Source of the DNA: Sediminibacterium sp. FEMGT703S
GTDB taxonomy: Bacteria > Bacteroidota > Bacteroidia > Chitinophagales > Chitinophagaceae
Assembly: GCA_002786355.1 (NCBI GenBank)
Contig: PGCO01000013.1
Span: forward strand, 248,001 to 312,000
Length of the DNA: 64,000 nucleotides
Direction: 5' to 3'
Shown here: piece by piece, positions 42,249 to 51,576 of the stretch
How the letters are laid out: each line of letters begins with the position of its first letter
Numbering within the stretch: the first letter of the stretch is position 1
Made by a program: the position numbers and the translations under genes
Notes under the pieces: generated by a model
Told to the model about the DNA's origin: nothing
Database searches by the model: none
The model's input: the letters and a program-made list of their open reading frames with translations, nothing else

Positions 42249-43691
42249 CTATTTGTCCCACCACATTTTAGCATCCTGAGAGTTGCTGTTAAACAACGCT
42301 GCAGCAGCTGCATAGTTGGTTGGGTTATATAAAGGTTCGTTTGGTCCGTAAGGAATTCTTCTAGGAATTGCTTTACCAGCACCTGGTGCAGGAGTTAATA
42401 CAGGGAAACCTGTTCTTCTCCACTCAGACCATCCTTGTAAACCATCTGGATAGTGTGATAACCAACGCTGCTCACCAATTTTAGCATTGTCTGCTGCAGA
42501 TCCATCTAAAGCTACACTTGGTTGTGCCAAGTAGTTAGTGATGGCTCCCGCATTAGAAATACCCCATCTGTTCATTTCTGCAGTTATACCGCTGTTGTAC
42601 ATAGTGGTTGCATTTTCAGAAGTCCATCCCAATTTAGCAGCTTCTGCTCTTGCCAAAAACATTTGACCAGCAGAAATCAAGCTTAATGGCATGGTTTGCG
42701 CAGTTGCAGTGTAGCCTAATAAGAATGCAAATGTAGGATTGGTAGTTTGCCAAGCCAACGCATCAGCTCTGGTTAAACCATAAGGGAATCCCTTTGTGTT
42801 ATTTCCATAAACATTGATACGTGGATCGCCTAATGCAGTTAATTTATCTGCAATAGTAGAACTTACTGCATAGTCAAAACGCTGTGTTACTACATAATAT
42901 GCATAAACAGGATTTTGATAGTTTCCACCAGGATAAGAAATAGTAGCATTATCAGCATTTGCATCAATTACACCAGCTGCAACAGCTGCTGCAAATTCAG
43001 CTCTACCTAAAGTAGGGTTAGCCTTAGACATACGCAATGAAAGTGTTGCAATTAAAGAATTAGCAAACTTTTTCCATTTGGTAGTATTTCCAGCATACAT
43101 GATATCTCCTTGAACAGCTGCGCCAGTAGTAAACTGTGCATTAGCTGCTTTTAACTCAGCAATTAATGCTGGGTAAATAGTCTCTTGCTTATCGTAAGGA
43201 ATGGTACCATTGCCTTTTAATGCTTGAGAATATGGAATATCACCATAAGCATCTGTTAATACAGAAAAATAATACGCTTTCAAAATACGCGCAATGGCAA
43301 TTTGATTGGCATTTGAACCAAACTCACCAGCTGCTGCTGCAGTAGCAGGATCTGAATTGGTATTGATGATATTTTGCAAATCGTACATTGCTCCTGCATA
43401 GAAACCGTCCCAGTTAAGGGTTTGGGTTGCATAGCGAGAAATGTCGGTGTATTGGGTTTCAGACATATACTGCGCGTATAATCCCGCAGTTGTGTTAATA
43501 CCATTTCCCCAAACGTTACCGCCTACTCCGGCTAGTACGTTGGTTAATAAGGCTGAAGTAATAGGAACGGTTGTTGCATTTGGATTTCGGTTGATGTCAC
43601 CAAATTCGTTAATGCCCTTGCTACAACCTACCATTAGTGTGGCACAAACCCCTAACGACAGCACAGCTTTTTTAATATTCATACTTTTCAT
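42249..43691 (-). CDS. SusD/RagB-like outer-membrane lipoprotein
   Basis: A lipoprotein signal (SLGVCATLMVGCSKG) is followed by a SusD-like_2 type sequence: FGDINRNPNATT, GLYAQYMSETQYTD, TDAYGDIPYSQAL, FLARAEAAKLGW, and WLSHYPDGLQGWSEWRRTGF near the end. It forms the surface lid that binds substrate for the partner SusC transporter. It lies 18 bp after the SusC gene. There are no glycosidase genes nearby, so the imported compound may be a peptide or other small ligand. Confidence 0.92.
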   Translation of the reverse strand: MKSMNIKKAVLSLGVCATLMVGCSKGINEFGDINRNPNATTVPITSALLTNVLAGVGGNVWGNGINTTAGLYAQYMSETQYTDISRYATQTLNWDGFYAGAMYDLQNIINTNSDPATAAAAGEFGSNANQIAIARILKAYYFSVLTDAYGDIPYSQALKGNGTIPYDKQETIYPALIAELKAANAQFTTGAAVQGDIMYAGNTTKWKKFANSLIATLSLRMSKANPTLGRAEFAAAVAAGVIDANADNATISYPGGNYQNPVYAYYVVTQRFDYAVSSTIADKLTALGDPRINVYGNNTKGFPYGLTRADALAWQTTNPTFAFLLGYTATAQTMPLSLISAGQMFLARAEAAKLGWTSENATTMYNSGITAEMNRWGISNAGAITNYLAQPSVALDGSAADNAKIGEQRWLSHYPDGLQGWSEWRRTGFPVLTPAPGAGKAIPRRIPYGPNEPLYNPTNYAAAAALFNSNSQDAKMWWDK

Positions 43692-43709
43692 GATAATTGT
43701 TTTAGGGTT

Positions 43710-46700
43710 TTAGAATGATACCTTAACGTTAAATCCAATTGTTCTTGCACCTGGCATTTGACCATCTTCCCCTTGTACACCACTGATTTCAGATGGGTCA
43801 AAGTTCTTAGAGTCTCTGAAGATGAAGAATAAGTTACGTGCAGTTAAAGAAACTGAAGCACCTTGGATTGATTTACCAAACTTCCCTAGTTTGTTGGTTG
43901 GGATAGAATAGCCTAAGCTTAACTCACGCAATCTTGCATAAGACAATTTGTGAACGAAAGGTTCAGCAACTTGCTGATAGTAGAATTGGTGGAAGTAATC
44001 ATAAGCGTCAACATAAACATCAACTGGAGTTCTTCCATCTCTAGCATCAACACCTGTTACACGTACACCACCACCTGCAGAAACTGCATCACGGATTGGG
44101 TTACCCTTGTCGTTTAATCCACCTGTATTGTCTAACAATCCAGAGAAAGTTCCCCACTGCTCAGATAGAGAGAAGAAACGTCCACCAAATTGATAATCAA
44201 ATGTCATACCTAAATTGAAATTCTTGTAGCTGAAGAAGTTTTGTAAACCTCCAGTTAACTTAGGAACAACTGAACCCCAATCTTTGGTAGCATCATTTTG
44301 ATACCAACCTAATCCTCCGCTAAAGCCATTGGTTGTAATTAATGGTTGGCCATCTGCATTACGCTTGATACCACCACCTCTTAACATACCCCACTGCTGA
44401 CCAACAAAGTGGAAAGCACGTGCAAAACGAGTTCCGAAAGAACCACCTGCTAAAGTAAAGCTGGTTAAACCTGGAGCTAAAGCTTTCACTTTATTATCTA
44501 ACAAATATGCCGCAGTAGTACTTACTGTCCAGTTAAAGTCTTTCTTCTTCATGATATCTACACCCAATTCCAATTCAAGACCAGAACGGCTAACCCATGC
44601 TGCATTGATTGTTTGAGAAGTAAATCCTGATACACCAGATACGGTTACACCTAAAGGCTCGTCTCTGTTGTTCTCGTTATAGTAAGTAAGATTCATACGT
44701 ACTTTGTTCTTAGCAAAACGCAAATCTAAACCTGCTTCCCATGTAGTCGTTAATGCACCACGAAGGTTTGCATCAGGAGAACCATCAGGAGTAGACATTA
44801 AGAAGTTAGTACCCCATAATAATGGGTTAACTGAGTAGTTTAGGTTTAAAGCATAAGGGTTTAATGTCTTAGGCTTCTTACCCCATGATCCAAATACTTT
44901 ACCAAAGTTTAACCAAGGCAATGCTGATTTGGTAAACTCAGAGAATACAAATGCACCACCTACTGAAGGAGACAACAATGAATTGTTTGAAGAAGGTAAA
45001 GTAGAGAACCAGTCGTTACGCACAGCATATGTTAAGCTTAGGAACTTCTTGTATTCTACATCACCAAATACAAACAATGAATTTGCTTGTTGGTCAGATC
45101 TTGTGTTAGAGATAGATGGAACTGTTTTAGAGTTAGCAATTGCATATAAACCAGGAACGTTTAATCCGTTATTGGTATTCATTGAAACTGCTCTGTTACG
45201 AATATTCAAACGGTTAGCACCTACGTTTGCAGATACGATGAAATCACCGAATGTGTTATTGTAAGATAAAATACCTTCAAAGTTCCACTCGCTGTTGATG
45301 GTATTGCTGGTTCCGTAAGAAGCCAATAAACCAGTTTGTCCGCCAGAAGACTGAAGAATATTTGGATCAATATTTTCTACGTTACCGTTGAACTGATCTT
45401 TACGGATACTACCCTTGAACTTTAAGTTTTTAGAAAACTTAACGGTCATATTGATGTCTCCATACAAACGATCACGACGCTGGTTACGCTGAATGTTTTC
45501 GAAGTAAGAATAAGGATTGTACCAGTAGTTACCAGCCCAAACACTGTTCTGTGGTGCAGCTGCGTTCCAAGAACCTGGGTTTCTACGGAAGTTCCATGAA
45601 GGAATAGTTCCGATTGGAGTTCTAATACCAGACAATTCTTTTAAGATATTAATATCTAAGTCTCTGTGGAACCACTGGCTAAAGTTACCAGATGAGTTGT
45701 TCGCATATCCATCACTGAATTCACCAGAAATCAATTGATTGGTATAAGTTAGATTTGCGCCAATAGTAAATATGCTACCCATATCCATAGAGAAATTTGC
45801 ATTCAATGTATTTCTCAAAGACTTGGTATTCGGCAACATACCCTTGATGTTCTGGTTAGTATAAGATACTCTTAAACTTTGACCTGCGCCGTTGTTCTGA
45901 GAGAAACTTACGTTGGTATTAGCAGTAACACCTGTATTCCAGAAATCTCTTGCGTTGTTAGGCTGAGCAGTAAAACTGGCTGTTTTTCCTGATCTAGCAT
46001 GACCTGGAATAAAAGCATACCAAGGAATATATTCTGAACCATCAATTTTTGGTCCCCATGAAGCATCATCGGTAAAATCGCGGTAACGCTTACCATTCAA
46101 TGCTTGCCATTCTGCTGGCATAGTTGAATTGTAGTTAAAAGTTAACCAACCTCCATCACCACCACCATATTCATTTTGGTAGTTAGGCATGAAAGCTGCT
46201 TTGTCAAACATAGTTGACTGGTTTACTTCTACACCAATACCCTTGCTTTTTCTACCTTTTTTAGTAGTAACAACGATTGCACCGTTACCAGCACGGCTAC
46301 CAAATAATGCGGTAGCATTCGCACCTTTTAAAACGGTAAGGTCTTCAATATCGTCTGGGTTAATATCAAAAGAGTTGGTGATAGTACCATCTACAACATA
46401 AATAGCACCTTGGTCATTTAATGAACCACCACCTCTAATACGTAAGAAACCCTGGTCGTTTAGTTTAGCAGAAGATTGTCCTCTAAATTGTACACCCGCA
46501 ACTTTACCCGCTAACGCGTTGTTCAAGTTCGGCTGACGAATTACAGTCAACTGATCAGCATTAATTACTTGAGAACTGAATGGAGTAGTTCTCTGAGATT
46601 TTTTAACGCCAAATGCGCTTGTTACAAACACTTCCTCAAGCTCTCCGGCCAAAGTAGTGATTTTAACATTTTGGTACCCAGTTGTTGCAGCAAATTCAAA

Positions 46701-46931
46701 TGGCTCGTGGCCTACTGCTGTTACTACAACTAATGCACCCTGTTTCACTTTAAAGCTGAATTTACCCAGCTCATCGGCACGAGTGATGTTTTTTGTGCCT
46801 TTTTCCTGCACGGTTGCGTTTGGCACAGGACCTCGATCATCGGTCACCTGCCCTTGCACAAGGACTGTTTGAGCGTAGGTTGCTATTGTACACAACAACG
46901 CAAACGCTAACAGTGTCAGACTTTTTCTCAT
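43710..46931 (-). CDS. SusC/RagA-like TonB-dependent outer-membrane transporter
   Basis: Signal peptide MRKSLTLLAFALLCTIATYAQ, then a carboxypeptidase-regulatory-like domain (VQGQVTDDRGPVPNATV), the TonB plug (LNNALAGKVAGVQFRGQ, FLRIRGGGSL, IYVVDGTI, DIEDLTVLKGANATALFGSRAGNGAIVVTTKKG) and a 22-strand barrel ending in GFNVKVSF. Length (1073 aa) is typical. It uses TonB energy to import oligomers delivered by SusD. No sigma/anti-sigma pair is adjacent. A 10-bp-arm palindrome lies 25 bp upstream. Confidence 0.96.
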   Translation of the reverse strand: MRKSLTLLAFALLCTIATYAQTVLVQGQVTDDRGPVPNATVQEKGTKNITRADELGKFSFKVKQGALVVVTAVGHEPFEFAATTGYQNVKITTLAGELEEVFVTSAFGVKKSQRTTPFSSQVINADQLTVIRQPNLNNALAGKVAGVQFRGQSSAKLNDQGFLRIRGGGSLNDQGAIYVVDGTITNSFDINPDDIEDLTVLKGANATALFGSRAGNGAIVVTTKKGRKSKGIGVEVNQSTMFDKAAFMPNYQNEYGGGDGGWLTFNYNSTMPAEWQALNGKRYRDFTDDASWGPKIDGSEYIPWYAFIPGHARSGKTASFTAQPNNARDFWNTGVTANTNVSFSQNNGAGQSLRVSYTNQNIKGMLPNTKSLRNTLNANFSMDMGSIFTIGANLTYTNQLISGEFSDGYANNSSGNFSQWFHRDLDINILKELSGIRTPIGTIPSWNFRRNPGSWNAAAPQNSVWAGNYWYNPYSYFENIQRNQRRDRLYGDINMTVKFSKNLKFKGSIRKDQFNGNVENIDPNILQSSGGQTGLLASYGTSNTINSEWNFEGILSYNNTFGDFIVSANVGANRLNIRNRAVSMNTNNGLNVPGLYAIANSKTVPSISNTRSDQQANSLFVFGDVEYKKFLSLTYAVRNDWFSTLPSSNNSLLSPSVGGAFVFSEFTKSALPWLNFGKVFGSWGKKPKTLNPYALNLNYSVNPLLWGTNFLMSTPDGSPDANLRGALTTTWEAGLDLRFAKNKVRMNLTYYNENNRDEPLGVTVSGVSGFTSQTINAAWVSRSGLELELGVDIMKKKDFNWTVSTTAAYLLDNKVKALAPGLTSFTLAGGSFGTRFARAFHFVGQQWGMLRGGGIKRNADGQPLITTNGFSGGLGWYQNDATKDWGSVVPKLTGGLQNFFSYKNFNLGMTFDYQFGGRFFSLSEQWGTFSGLLDNTGGLNDKGNPIRDAVSAGGGVRVTGVDARDGRTPVDVYVDAYDYFHQFYYQQVAEPFVHKLSYARLRELSLGYSIPTNKLGKFGKSIQGASVSLTARNLFFIFRDSKNFDPSEISGVQGEDGQMPGARTIGFNVKVSF

Positions 46932-46955
46932 GTGTTAAGTTTTAGTTTTACAAAA

Positions 46956-46978
46956 AATTGTTAAATGCTTTAACAATT
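46956..46978. promoter_or_regulatory. Palindrome upstream of the SusC gene
   Basis: AATTGTTAAA-TGC-TTTAACAATT, perfect 10-bp arms, 25 bp before the start codon. It could be an operator or a leader hairpin that controls the SusCD operon. Confidence 0.4.
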
Positions 46979-47092
46979 ATGCTAATGTAGACTTTTTTCT
47001 AAAACTTCTGTGTATAAAAATTTATTTTTTTTAAAATATCCTTGACTTTTTCCTTTAGAAGGTTAAATTTTACCATTCCCCCTTATTTTTGG

Positions 47093-47100
47093 TAATTTTG
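47093..47100 (+). promoter_or_regulatory. Candidate -7 element of folD-queE
   Basis: TAATTTTG, matching TAnnTTTG, four bases before the folD ATG, implying a leaderless mRNA. A clear -33 TTG is lacking. Confidence 0.4.
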
Positions 47101-47104
47101 CGCC

Positions 47105-47983
47105 ATGTTAGTATTAGATGGCAAGCTGGCTTCGGCAGCTGTAAAAGAAATTTTAAAGGCTGAAACAGCTGAATTAGTTATAAAAGGCAAGCCTGCTCCT
47201 CACCTTGCAGCTATTTTGGTAGGTAATAATGGAGCCAGTGAAACCTATGTAGCCAGTAAAGTTAAAAACTGTGAAGAGACTGGCTTTGAGTCAACTTTAA
47301 TCCGCCTATCGGCAGATATTACGGAAGCTACATTATTAGAGACCATACAATCCCTCAATAACAACCCTGCTATTGATGGCATTTTGGTACAATTACCTTT
47401 GCCTAAACATATTAGTGAAGAAAAAGTGATTGAAACCATTGATCCTAGAAAGGATGTAGACGGTTTTCATCCCAGCAATATTGGACGGCTGGTTCAGGGT
47501 TTACCCACTTTTATTCCTGCTACCCCGTATGGCATTTTGTTAATGCTTGAACATTTTAACATTCCAACCAAGGGTAAACACGCGGTTGTTATTGGAAGAA
47601 GCAATATTGTGGGCCGTCCTATGAGCATACTATTAAGTAGCAATATTCCGCAAGGCAACTGCACCGTTACCCTTTGTCATTCTCATACCCCTAACTTAAA
47701 AGAACTTTGCTTGCAGGCTGATATTGTTGTAGCTGCTTTGGGCAAACCTGAATTTGTTTCTGCAGACATGGTAAAAGAAGGTGCAGTTATTATAGACGTT
47801 GGTATTACGCGTGTGGAGGATGCTACTGCTAAAAAAGGTTTTAGAATTAAGGGAGATGTGCTGTACCATGAAGTAGCAGCCAAATCCAGTGCAATAACCC
47901 CTGTTCCTGGTGGGGTTGGATTGATGACCATTGCTGGTTTACTAAAAAACACTTTGCAAGCTTATAAAAATAACAGAGGTTAA
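47105..47983 (+). CDS. folD: Bifunctional methylenetetrahydrofolate dehydrogenase/cyclohydrolase
   Basis: Contains [14 protein letters not shown] (catalytic Y...K), [59 protein letters not shown] and [13 protein letters not shown]. It interconverts 5,10-methylene- and 10-formyl-tetrahydrofolate with NADP. The length (292 aa) is normal. Its stop overlaps the queE start by one base (TAATG). Confidence 0.97.
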   Translation: MLVLDGKLASAAVKEILKAETAELVIKGKPAPHLAAILVGNNGASETYVASKVKNCEETGFESTLIRLSADITEATLLETIQSLNNNPAIDGILVQLPLPKHISEEKVIETIDPRKDVDGFHPSNIGRLVQGLPTFIPATPYGILLMLEHFNIPTKGKHAVVIGRSNIVGRPMSILLSSNIPQGNCTVTLCHSHTPNLKELCLQADIVVAALGKPEFVSADMVKEGAVIIDVGITRVEDATAKKGFRIKGDVLYHEVAAKSSAITPVPGGVGLMTIAGLLKNTLQAYKNNRG

Positions 47984-48603
47984 TGAGTCGTGCTGCTGAT
48001 ACATCTATTGAATTACCTGTGATGGAAGCGTTTTATACGCTGCAGGGGGAAGGCGCTCACCAAGGTAGGGCTGCTTATTTTATTCGCTTAGGTGGTTGCG
48101 ATGTGGGCTGTGTTTGGTGCGATGTAAAAGATAGTTGGGATGTTACCAAACACCCAATAGTAAGTATTGATGAAATTGTTGCTAAAGCCATTTCTTATCC
48201 TGGAAGATTGGCTGTTATAACAGGTGGAGAACCATTGATGCACCAGCTAGATGCATTAACAAATGCTTTACATATGGCTGGTTTTGAAACCAATATTGAA
48301 ACTTCTGGGTCTTGGCCTTTAAGTGGCCATTGGGATTGGATTTGTTTATCCCCCAAAAAGTTTAAAGCGCCTTTAGATGAAGTGATTGTTAAAGCCCATG
48401 AATTAAAAGTAGTGGTGTTTAATAAACATGATTTTACATGGGCCGAAAAATATGCTTCGTTGGTAAATCCTAGTTGCAAATTATACCTTCAACCCGAATG
48501 GGATAAAGCCGCCGAAATGACGCCGCTTATTCTAGACTATATTCAAGCAAACCCGCAGTGGAGGCTAAGTTTACAGGTTCATAAATATTTGAACATCCCT
48601 TAA
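47983..48603 (+). CDS. queE: 7-carboxy-7-deazaguanine synthase (radical SAM)
   Basis: FYTLQGEGAHQGRAAYFIRLGGCDVGCVWCDVKDSWD carries, in its last part, the CxxxCxxC that binds the 4Fe-4S cluster, followed by VITGGEPLMH. It converts 6-carboxy-tetrahydropterin into 7-carboxy-7-deazaguanine for queuosine. At 206 aa it is the short Bacteroidota form. It is coupled to folD by a one-base overlap. No other queuosine genes lie in the window. Confidence 0.93.
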   Translation: MSRAADTSIELPVMEAFYTLQGEGAHQGRAAYFIRLGGCDVGCVWCDVKDSWDVTKHPIVSIDEIVAKAISYPGRLAVITGGEPLMHQLDALTNALHMAGFETNIETSGSWPLSGHWDWICLSPKKFKAPLDEVIVKAHELKVVVFNKHDFTWAEKYASLVNPSCKLYLQPEWDKAAEMTPLILDYIQANPQWRLSLQVHKYLNIP

Positions 48604-48730
48604 TCTTTGTTGGCTTTTTGTTAATGCTTTGTCATGCATTTGTAAAAATGATTTTGTTGAATACGGTTCTACAGTTTGATGACAATTTACTGGTTTTACA
48701 AATGCAATTTTGCACTCACAAATCGTGGGT

Positions 48731-50812
48731 ATGTATAAGTGGATTTTGTTGTTGTTTTCACCAAGTTTTATCACTACTTCATTTGCACAAGAAAAGGACA
48801 CGCTTTCAGGTAATGCCGCTATCACTGTTTTTACTGCTACTAAAACAGAACGTGCATTAAGCAATATTGCTGTTCCCGTTCAAATTATTTCTCAAAAAAC
48901 CATTCAGCAAGCTGGGTCTTTGCGCTTATCGGATATTTTAGCAGAGCAAACTGGGTTATTCATGACTACCGGATTTGGTACAGGTGTGAGCATGCAAGGT
49001 CTTAATCCAGATTATACCCTTATCCTTATTGATGGAGAGCCCCTAATTGGGAGAACCAGTGGTGTATTAGATTTAAAAAGAATCACGGTAGGTAATATCA
49101 AACAGATTGAAATTGTTAGAGGGCCTTCGTCTAGCTTATATGGTAGCGAAGCAATGGCTGGTGTAATTAATATTATTACCGACAAACCCAGAAAAAATAG
49201 TTTGGGTGTTAGCAGTCGTTACGGAAGTTTTAATACAGCTGATTTTAATATAAAAGGTTCCGTTAGAACCAACCGTATCAATTACCAAGGATTTGGAAAC
49301 TATTATAGAACGGATGGTTTTAGTATTCGGCCCAATAGCAGAGAAAGAAGTATTGCTCCCATTGAACGATTTACACAACAACATAATATTGGCTATCGAT
49401 TGAGTGATCGTACCCAATTAAGTTTAAACATTCGCCATAATATAGAAACCATCAAAAACAATATCACCGTAATCAATAATGGTAATTCTATTAACTCTGT
49501 TGGGGTTGAAAAAAATAAGGACCTCAACGCAACTTTACAGTTAACCCACAAAATAAATGAGCGATTTAAAAATACTACTCGCTTGTATGGCACTCAATTT
49601 AATTCTACGCAAGAATTGATTTCGGATAATGGTGTTCCTTATTTAGATGCGTTTAAACAACAGTTTGCAAGAATAGACAATCAAACCGATATTTCTTTTA
49701 ATGAAAAGCTAGAACTCAATATTGGGGGTGGTTATATTCATGAAACAGCGAATAGTACTCGCTACGATAATAGCGCAAGTATCAAAACAAATCGGATTGG
49801 TTACGCTTTTTTACAATCTGAATGGAAAGCTTCGAACAAACTAACTTTTATAGGTGGTGCTCGTTATGATCACAACGAATTATTTGCAGCGGCTTTTAGT
49901 CCTAAACTAGCTTTACAATACAAAATAAATAATCGATTTTCGCTGAAAGCTAGTATTGGCAGAGGTTTTAAAGCACCCGACTTCAGACAACTTTATTTAA
50001 ATTTCACCAATACTGCTGCGGGTAGTTACAGTGTTTTTGGTACTGTTGAAGCGCAAAAAATCATTAACGAACTGAATAGGCTTGGTCAAATCAGCAGCTT
50101 AGAACCATCTTTTTACCAACTTAGTAATTTACAACCAGAATTTTCTACCGGATTTAATTTGGGGATTAGTTTTCAAAACGAGCAGTGGCAAATCACTACA
50201 AATCTTTTCAGAAATAATATTGAAAACTTGATTGACAGTAGACTGGTTGCCTTCAAAACAGGTGGTGCGCAAATCTTCAGCTACCTCAATGTAAAGAACG
50301 CTTTTACCCAAGGGATTGAAACAGATGTAAAATTCCGCTATAATCAATACTGGTCTTTTTCAGCAGGATATCAATTCTTATTAACTGGGGATCAGTCTGA
50401 AATCAATGCCATTAACGATGGTAAAGTTTTTACAAGAGATCAAAATGGGTTTAGCAGAAGATTAAGTAGAAGTGAATATGTTGGTTTACCCAACAGAAGT
50501 AAGCATATGGCTAATCTGAAAGTCCAATATGACCACCAATCCTATTTTGCTAACGCTAGGGCTGTTTACAGAAGCAAATGGGCTACCCTAGATACCGATG
50601 GAAATGGAATTTATAATACCAATGATGCTTTTGCGCAAGGATTTCTCCAATTAAATATGGCAACTGGTAAAAGCTTTAATAACGGTTTAAGTATTCAAAC
50701 CGGAATAGATAATTTACTCAATTATACCGATGTAATCAACCTACCCACTTTACCAGGCAGAATTTTTTACTTGACTTTATCCTATAATATTTTAAATAAA
50801 AACCCTAAATAA
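48731..50812 (+). CDS. TonB-dependent receptor, HmuR-like
   Basis: From the ATG at 48731 (MYKWILLLFSPSFITTSFAQ) a signal peptide precedes a TonB plug: ITVFTATKTERALSNIAVP, LRLSDILAEQTGLF, YTLILIDGEPLIGRTSG and IEIVRGPSSSLYGSEAMAGVINIIT, then a barrel ending LTLSYNIL. It is BtuB/colicin-receptor like, without a carboxypeptidase-like N-terminal domain. The next gene encodes an HmuY-like lipoprotein with a one-base overlap (TAATG), which makes haem uptake the best role. The plug lacks an easily recognised haem-binding histidine pair, so the ligand is inferred from the partner. Confidence 0.87.
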   Translation: MYKWILLLFSPSFITTSFAQEKDTLSGNAAITVFTATKTERALSNIAVPVQIISQKTIQQAGSLRLSDILAEQTGLFMTTGFGTGVSMQGLNPDYTLILIDGEPLIGRTSGVLDLKRITVGNIKQIEIVRGPSSSLYGSEAMAGVINIITDKPRKNSLGVSSRYGSFNTADFNIKGSVRTNRINYQGFGNYYRTDGFSIRPNSRERSIAPIERFTQQHNIGYRLSDRTQLSLNIRHNIETIKNNITVINNGNSINSVGVEKNKDLNATLQLTHKINERFKNTTRLYGTQFNSTQELISDNGVPYLDAFKQQFARIDNQTDISFNEKLELNIGGGYIHETANSTRYDNSASIKTNRIGYAFLQSEWKASNKLTFIGGARYDHNELFAAAFSPKLALQYKINNRFSLKASIGRGFKAPDFRQLYLNFTNTAAGSYSVFGTVEAQKIINELNRLGQISSLEPSFYQLSNLQPEFSTGFNLGISFQNEQWQITTNLFRNNIENLIDSRLVAFKTGGAQIFSYLNVKNAFTQGIETDVKFRYNQYWSFSAGYQFLLTGDQSEINAINDGKVFTRDQNGFSRRLSRSEYVGLPNRSKHMANLKVQYDHQSYFANARAVYRSKWATLDTDGNGIYNTNDAFAQGFLQLNMATGKSFNNGLSIQTGIDNLLNYTDVINLPTLPGRIFYLTLSYNILNKNPK

Positions 50813-51471
50813 TGAACAAGATGAAACAGCTATTTTTTGTGTTTGGCATTGCAGTGAGTTTAGTAGCATGTACAAAGGAAGATACAGGCGGTTCTAATAC
50901 TGTTGTTGAGACCATTACTGTAAAGGATTTACCAGCAGATACGATTATTGGAATTACCCCTGGAGCGCCTCCTACAGGTGGATTTCCTTTTGGTGCAGGG
51001 CGTTATACTTTTTATAGTTTAGAAACCAATAAAATTATTCCTGCATCGGATAGTGCAAGCAACAAATGGGACTTGGCTTTTAGAGGAACTACCATTGCTA
51101 CCAACAGTGGCAATAGTGGCCCTGGTGCTGGTGGTGCATTTGTTTTTGTTGGTTTATTCAACGACTTAAAAACCATTCCTGCTGACTCTACTTTCAGAAT
51201 TGACAATGCACCTACTGCATATGCAATACCAGTTGGTAGTAATAGAGCTTGGTATGTGTATGATGGTATAAACCAATTATTGAATCCCATTCCTGGACGT
51301 GTTTTAGTTATTAGAACAGCAACTGGAAAATTTGCTAAAGTAGAGATTCTGAATTACTATAAAGGAGGTGTTACGCCAACTGCAACTGCTTCTGAAACAA
51401 TTAAATTAAGGACCCAACGTTTTTATACATTTAGGTTTAGTTATCAACCGAATGGGACAAAAACATTTTAA
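50812..51471 (+). CDS. hmuY: HmuY-like haem-binding lipoprotein
   Basis: Lipoprotein signal (FGIAVSLVACTKED), then YTFYSLETNKIIP, NKWDLAFRGTTI, FAKVEILNYYKG and FYTFRFSYQPNG, matching the HmuY family in which haem is held between beta strands. The length (219 aa) fits. It is translationally coupled to the TonB-dependent receptor and followed by a strong terminator, so the two form a self-contained uptake operon. Confidence 0.85.
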   Translation: MNKMKQLFFVFGIAVSLVACTKEDTGGSNTVVETITVKDLPADTIIGITPGAPPTGGFPFGAGRYTFYSLETNKIIPASDSASNKWDLAFRGTTIATNSGNSGPGAGGAFVFVGLFNDLKTIPADSTFRIDNAPTAYAIPVGSNRAWYVYDGINQLLNPIPGRVLVIRTATGKFAKVEILNYYKGGVTPTATASETIKLRTQRFYTFRFSYQPNGTKTF

Positions 51472-51500
51472 TTTTTACCCCGTTTTATGATCCAATAAGC

Positions 51501-51526
51501 AACCCGGCAATTTGCCGGGTTTTTTG
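51501..51526 (+). terminator. Terminator of the hmuR-hmuY operon
   Basis: CCCGGC/GCCGGG stem extended by flanking A-T pairs, then six T residues; 30 bp after the hmuY stop. Confidence 0.85.
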
Positions 51527-51576
51527 TGTGATATTTTTAACAACTATGGGTGATAATTTTTACGAACTTGTTGCCA

